From Gemmatimonadota bacterium (GTDB lineage Bacteria > Gemmatimonadota > Gemmatimonadetes > Longimicrobiales > Gaopeijiaceae), in NCBI GenBank assembly GCA_026713345.1, contig JAPOOQ010000270.1:1-13917 (forward strand): DNA of 13,917 nucleotides. Direction: 5' to 3'. The stretch's first letter is position 1. Every line of letters starts with the position of its first letter. Position numbers and translations under genes: made by a program. Under the pieces are notes generated by a model. The model was not told where the DNA came from. It did not search any database and worked only from the letters and a program-made list of their open reading frames with translations. Positions 13,645-13,917 of this stretch are shown piece by piece.

Positions 13645-13917
13645 ATGAGAGTCCATCCCGCACGGGCCGCCGCCGCGGCCTGCACCACCACCCTCCTCGC
13701 GGCGGCCCTCGCCTGCGCGCCCCCCGACGTCCGCCCGGCCGACCCCCAGGCCCGCGGCTACACCGACGACGACTTCCCACGCGCCCAGGAACTTGCGGCC
13801 GGGGTGTATTCCTACGAACAGCTGCGCTCCGCGGGCAACGAGCGCTTCACCACGGTGAGCATGTTCGTCGTCACGGACGAGGGCGTTCTCGTCGCCGACG
13901 GCCAGGGCAGCCCGGAA
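13645..13917 (+). CDS. MBL-fold hydrolase-like lipoprotein, N-terminal part (runs off right edge)
   Basis: The ATG at 13645 has GGGGAGG 6 nt upstream, one of the best ribosome sites in the window. The 91 visible residues contain a hydrophobic signal ending LLAAALAC, so Cys24 is a probable lipid-attachment site. After a Pro/Asp-rich tether comes AAGVYSYEQL and SMFVVTDEGVLVADGQGSP, the first strands of a metallo-beta-lactamase fold, as in the MBL protein at 6276-7175. The metal motif lies beyond the edge, so function is not established. Confidence 0.65.
   Translation, partial: MRVHPARAAAAACTTTLLAAALACAPPDVRPADPQARGYTDDDFPRAQELAAGVYSYEQLRSAGNERFTTVSMFVVTDEGVLVADGQGSPE

Overview
The window is very GC-rich, with consistent codon use and many exported hydrolases and redox proteins carrying Sec-type or lipoprotein-like signal peptides. 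Together with the gene mix (M28/M20 peptidases, MBL-fold hydrolases, a lipoprotein dienelactone hydrolase, a creatininase-like protein) this suggests a diderm environmental bacterium, most plausibly Gemmatimonadota or a neighbouring lineage. That assignment is inference; no rRNA or marker gene is present.

Layout. 1-375 (-) is the N-terminus of an M28-type peptidase running off the left edge, with palindromic operator-like sites upstream (493-518). 569-1192 (-) is an exported redoxin interrupted by one in-frame UGA exactly at the active-site position. It is divergent from asnB (1238-2893, +). Next, on the minus strand: a VapC toxin with its ribbon-helix-helix antitoxin (2996-3745), an M20 amidohydrolase (3872-5194), a Fic protein (5228-6214) and an MBL-fold hydrolase (6276-7175). 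A near-perfect CRP-type dyad (7275-7290) lies between the MBL gene and a divergent dienelactone hydrolase lipoprotein (7381-8250, +). The plus strand continues with a beta-barrel protein (8435-9217), a Cys-containing Gly/Tyr/Ser-rich exported protein (9228-10421), a CcdA/DsbD-type membrane electron carrier (10455-11183) and a TlpA-like thioredoxin (from 11192). Converging on it is an exported peroxiredoxin (11813-12391, -), again interrupted by one in-frame UGA at its catalytic position, downstream of a creatininase-like gene (12523-13431, -). The right edge holds the start of a second MBL-fold lipoprotein (13645-, +).

Main result. Two separate exported thiol-peroxidase-family genes each carry a single in-frame UGA where the peroxidatic cysteine belongs (H-W-U-P-W-C and T-R-G-U-T). 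In both, a perfect inverted repeat of at least 6 bp follows, with its apical loop starting 22 nt after the UGA and a G in the first two loop positions, as expected for a bacterial SECIS element. Both are best read as selenoproteins that an ordinary gene caller would split or truncate. One of them lies beside a CcdA-type carrier and a periplasmic CxxC thioredoxin, which suggests, without proving it, a transmembrane supply of electrons to periplasmic selenoperoxidases. The selenocysteine machinery itself (selA/selB/selC/selD) is not in this window.
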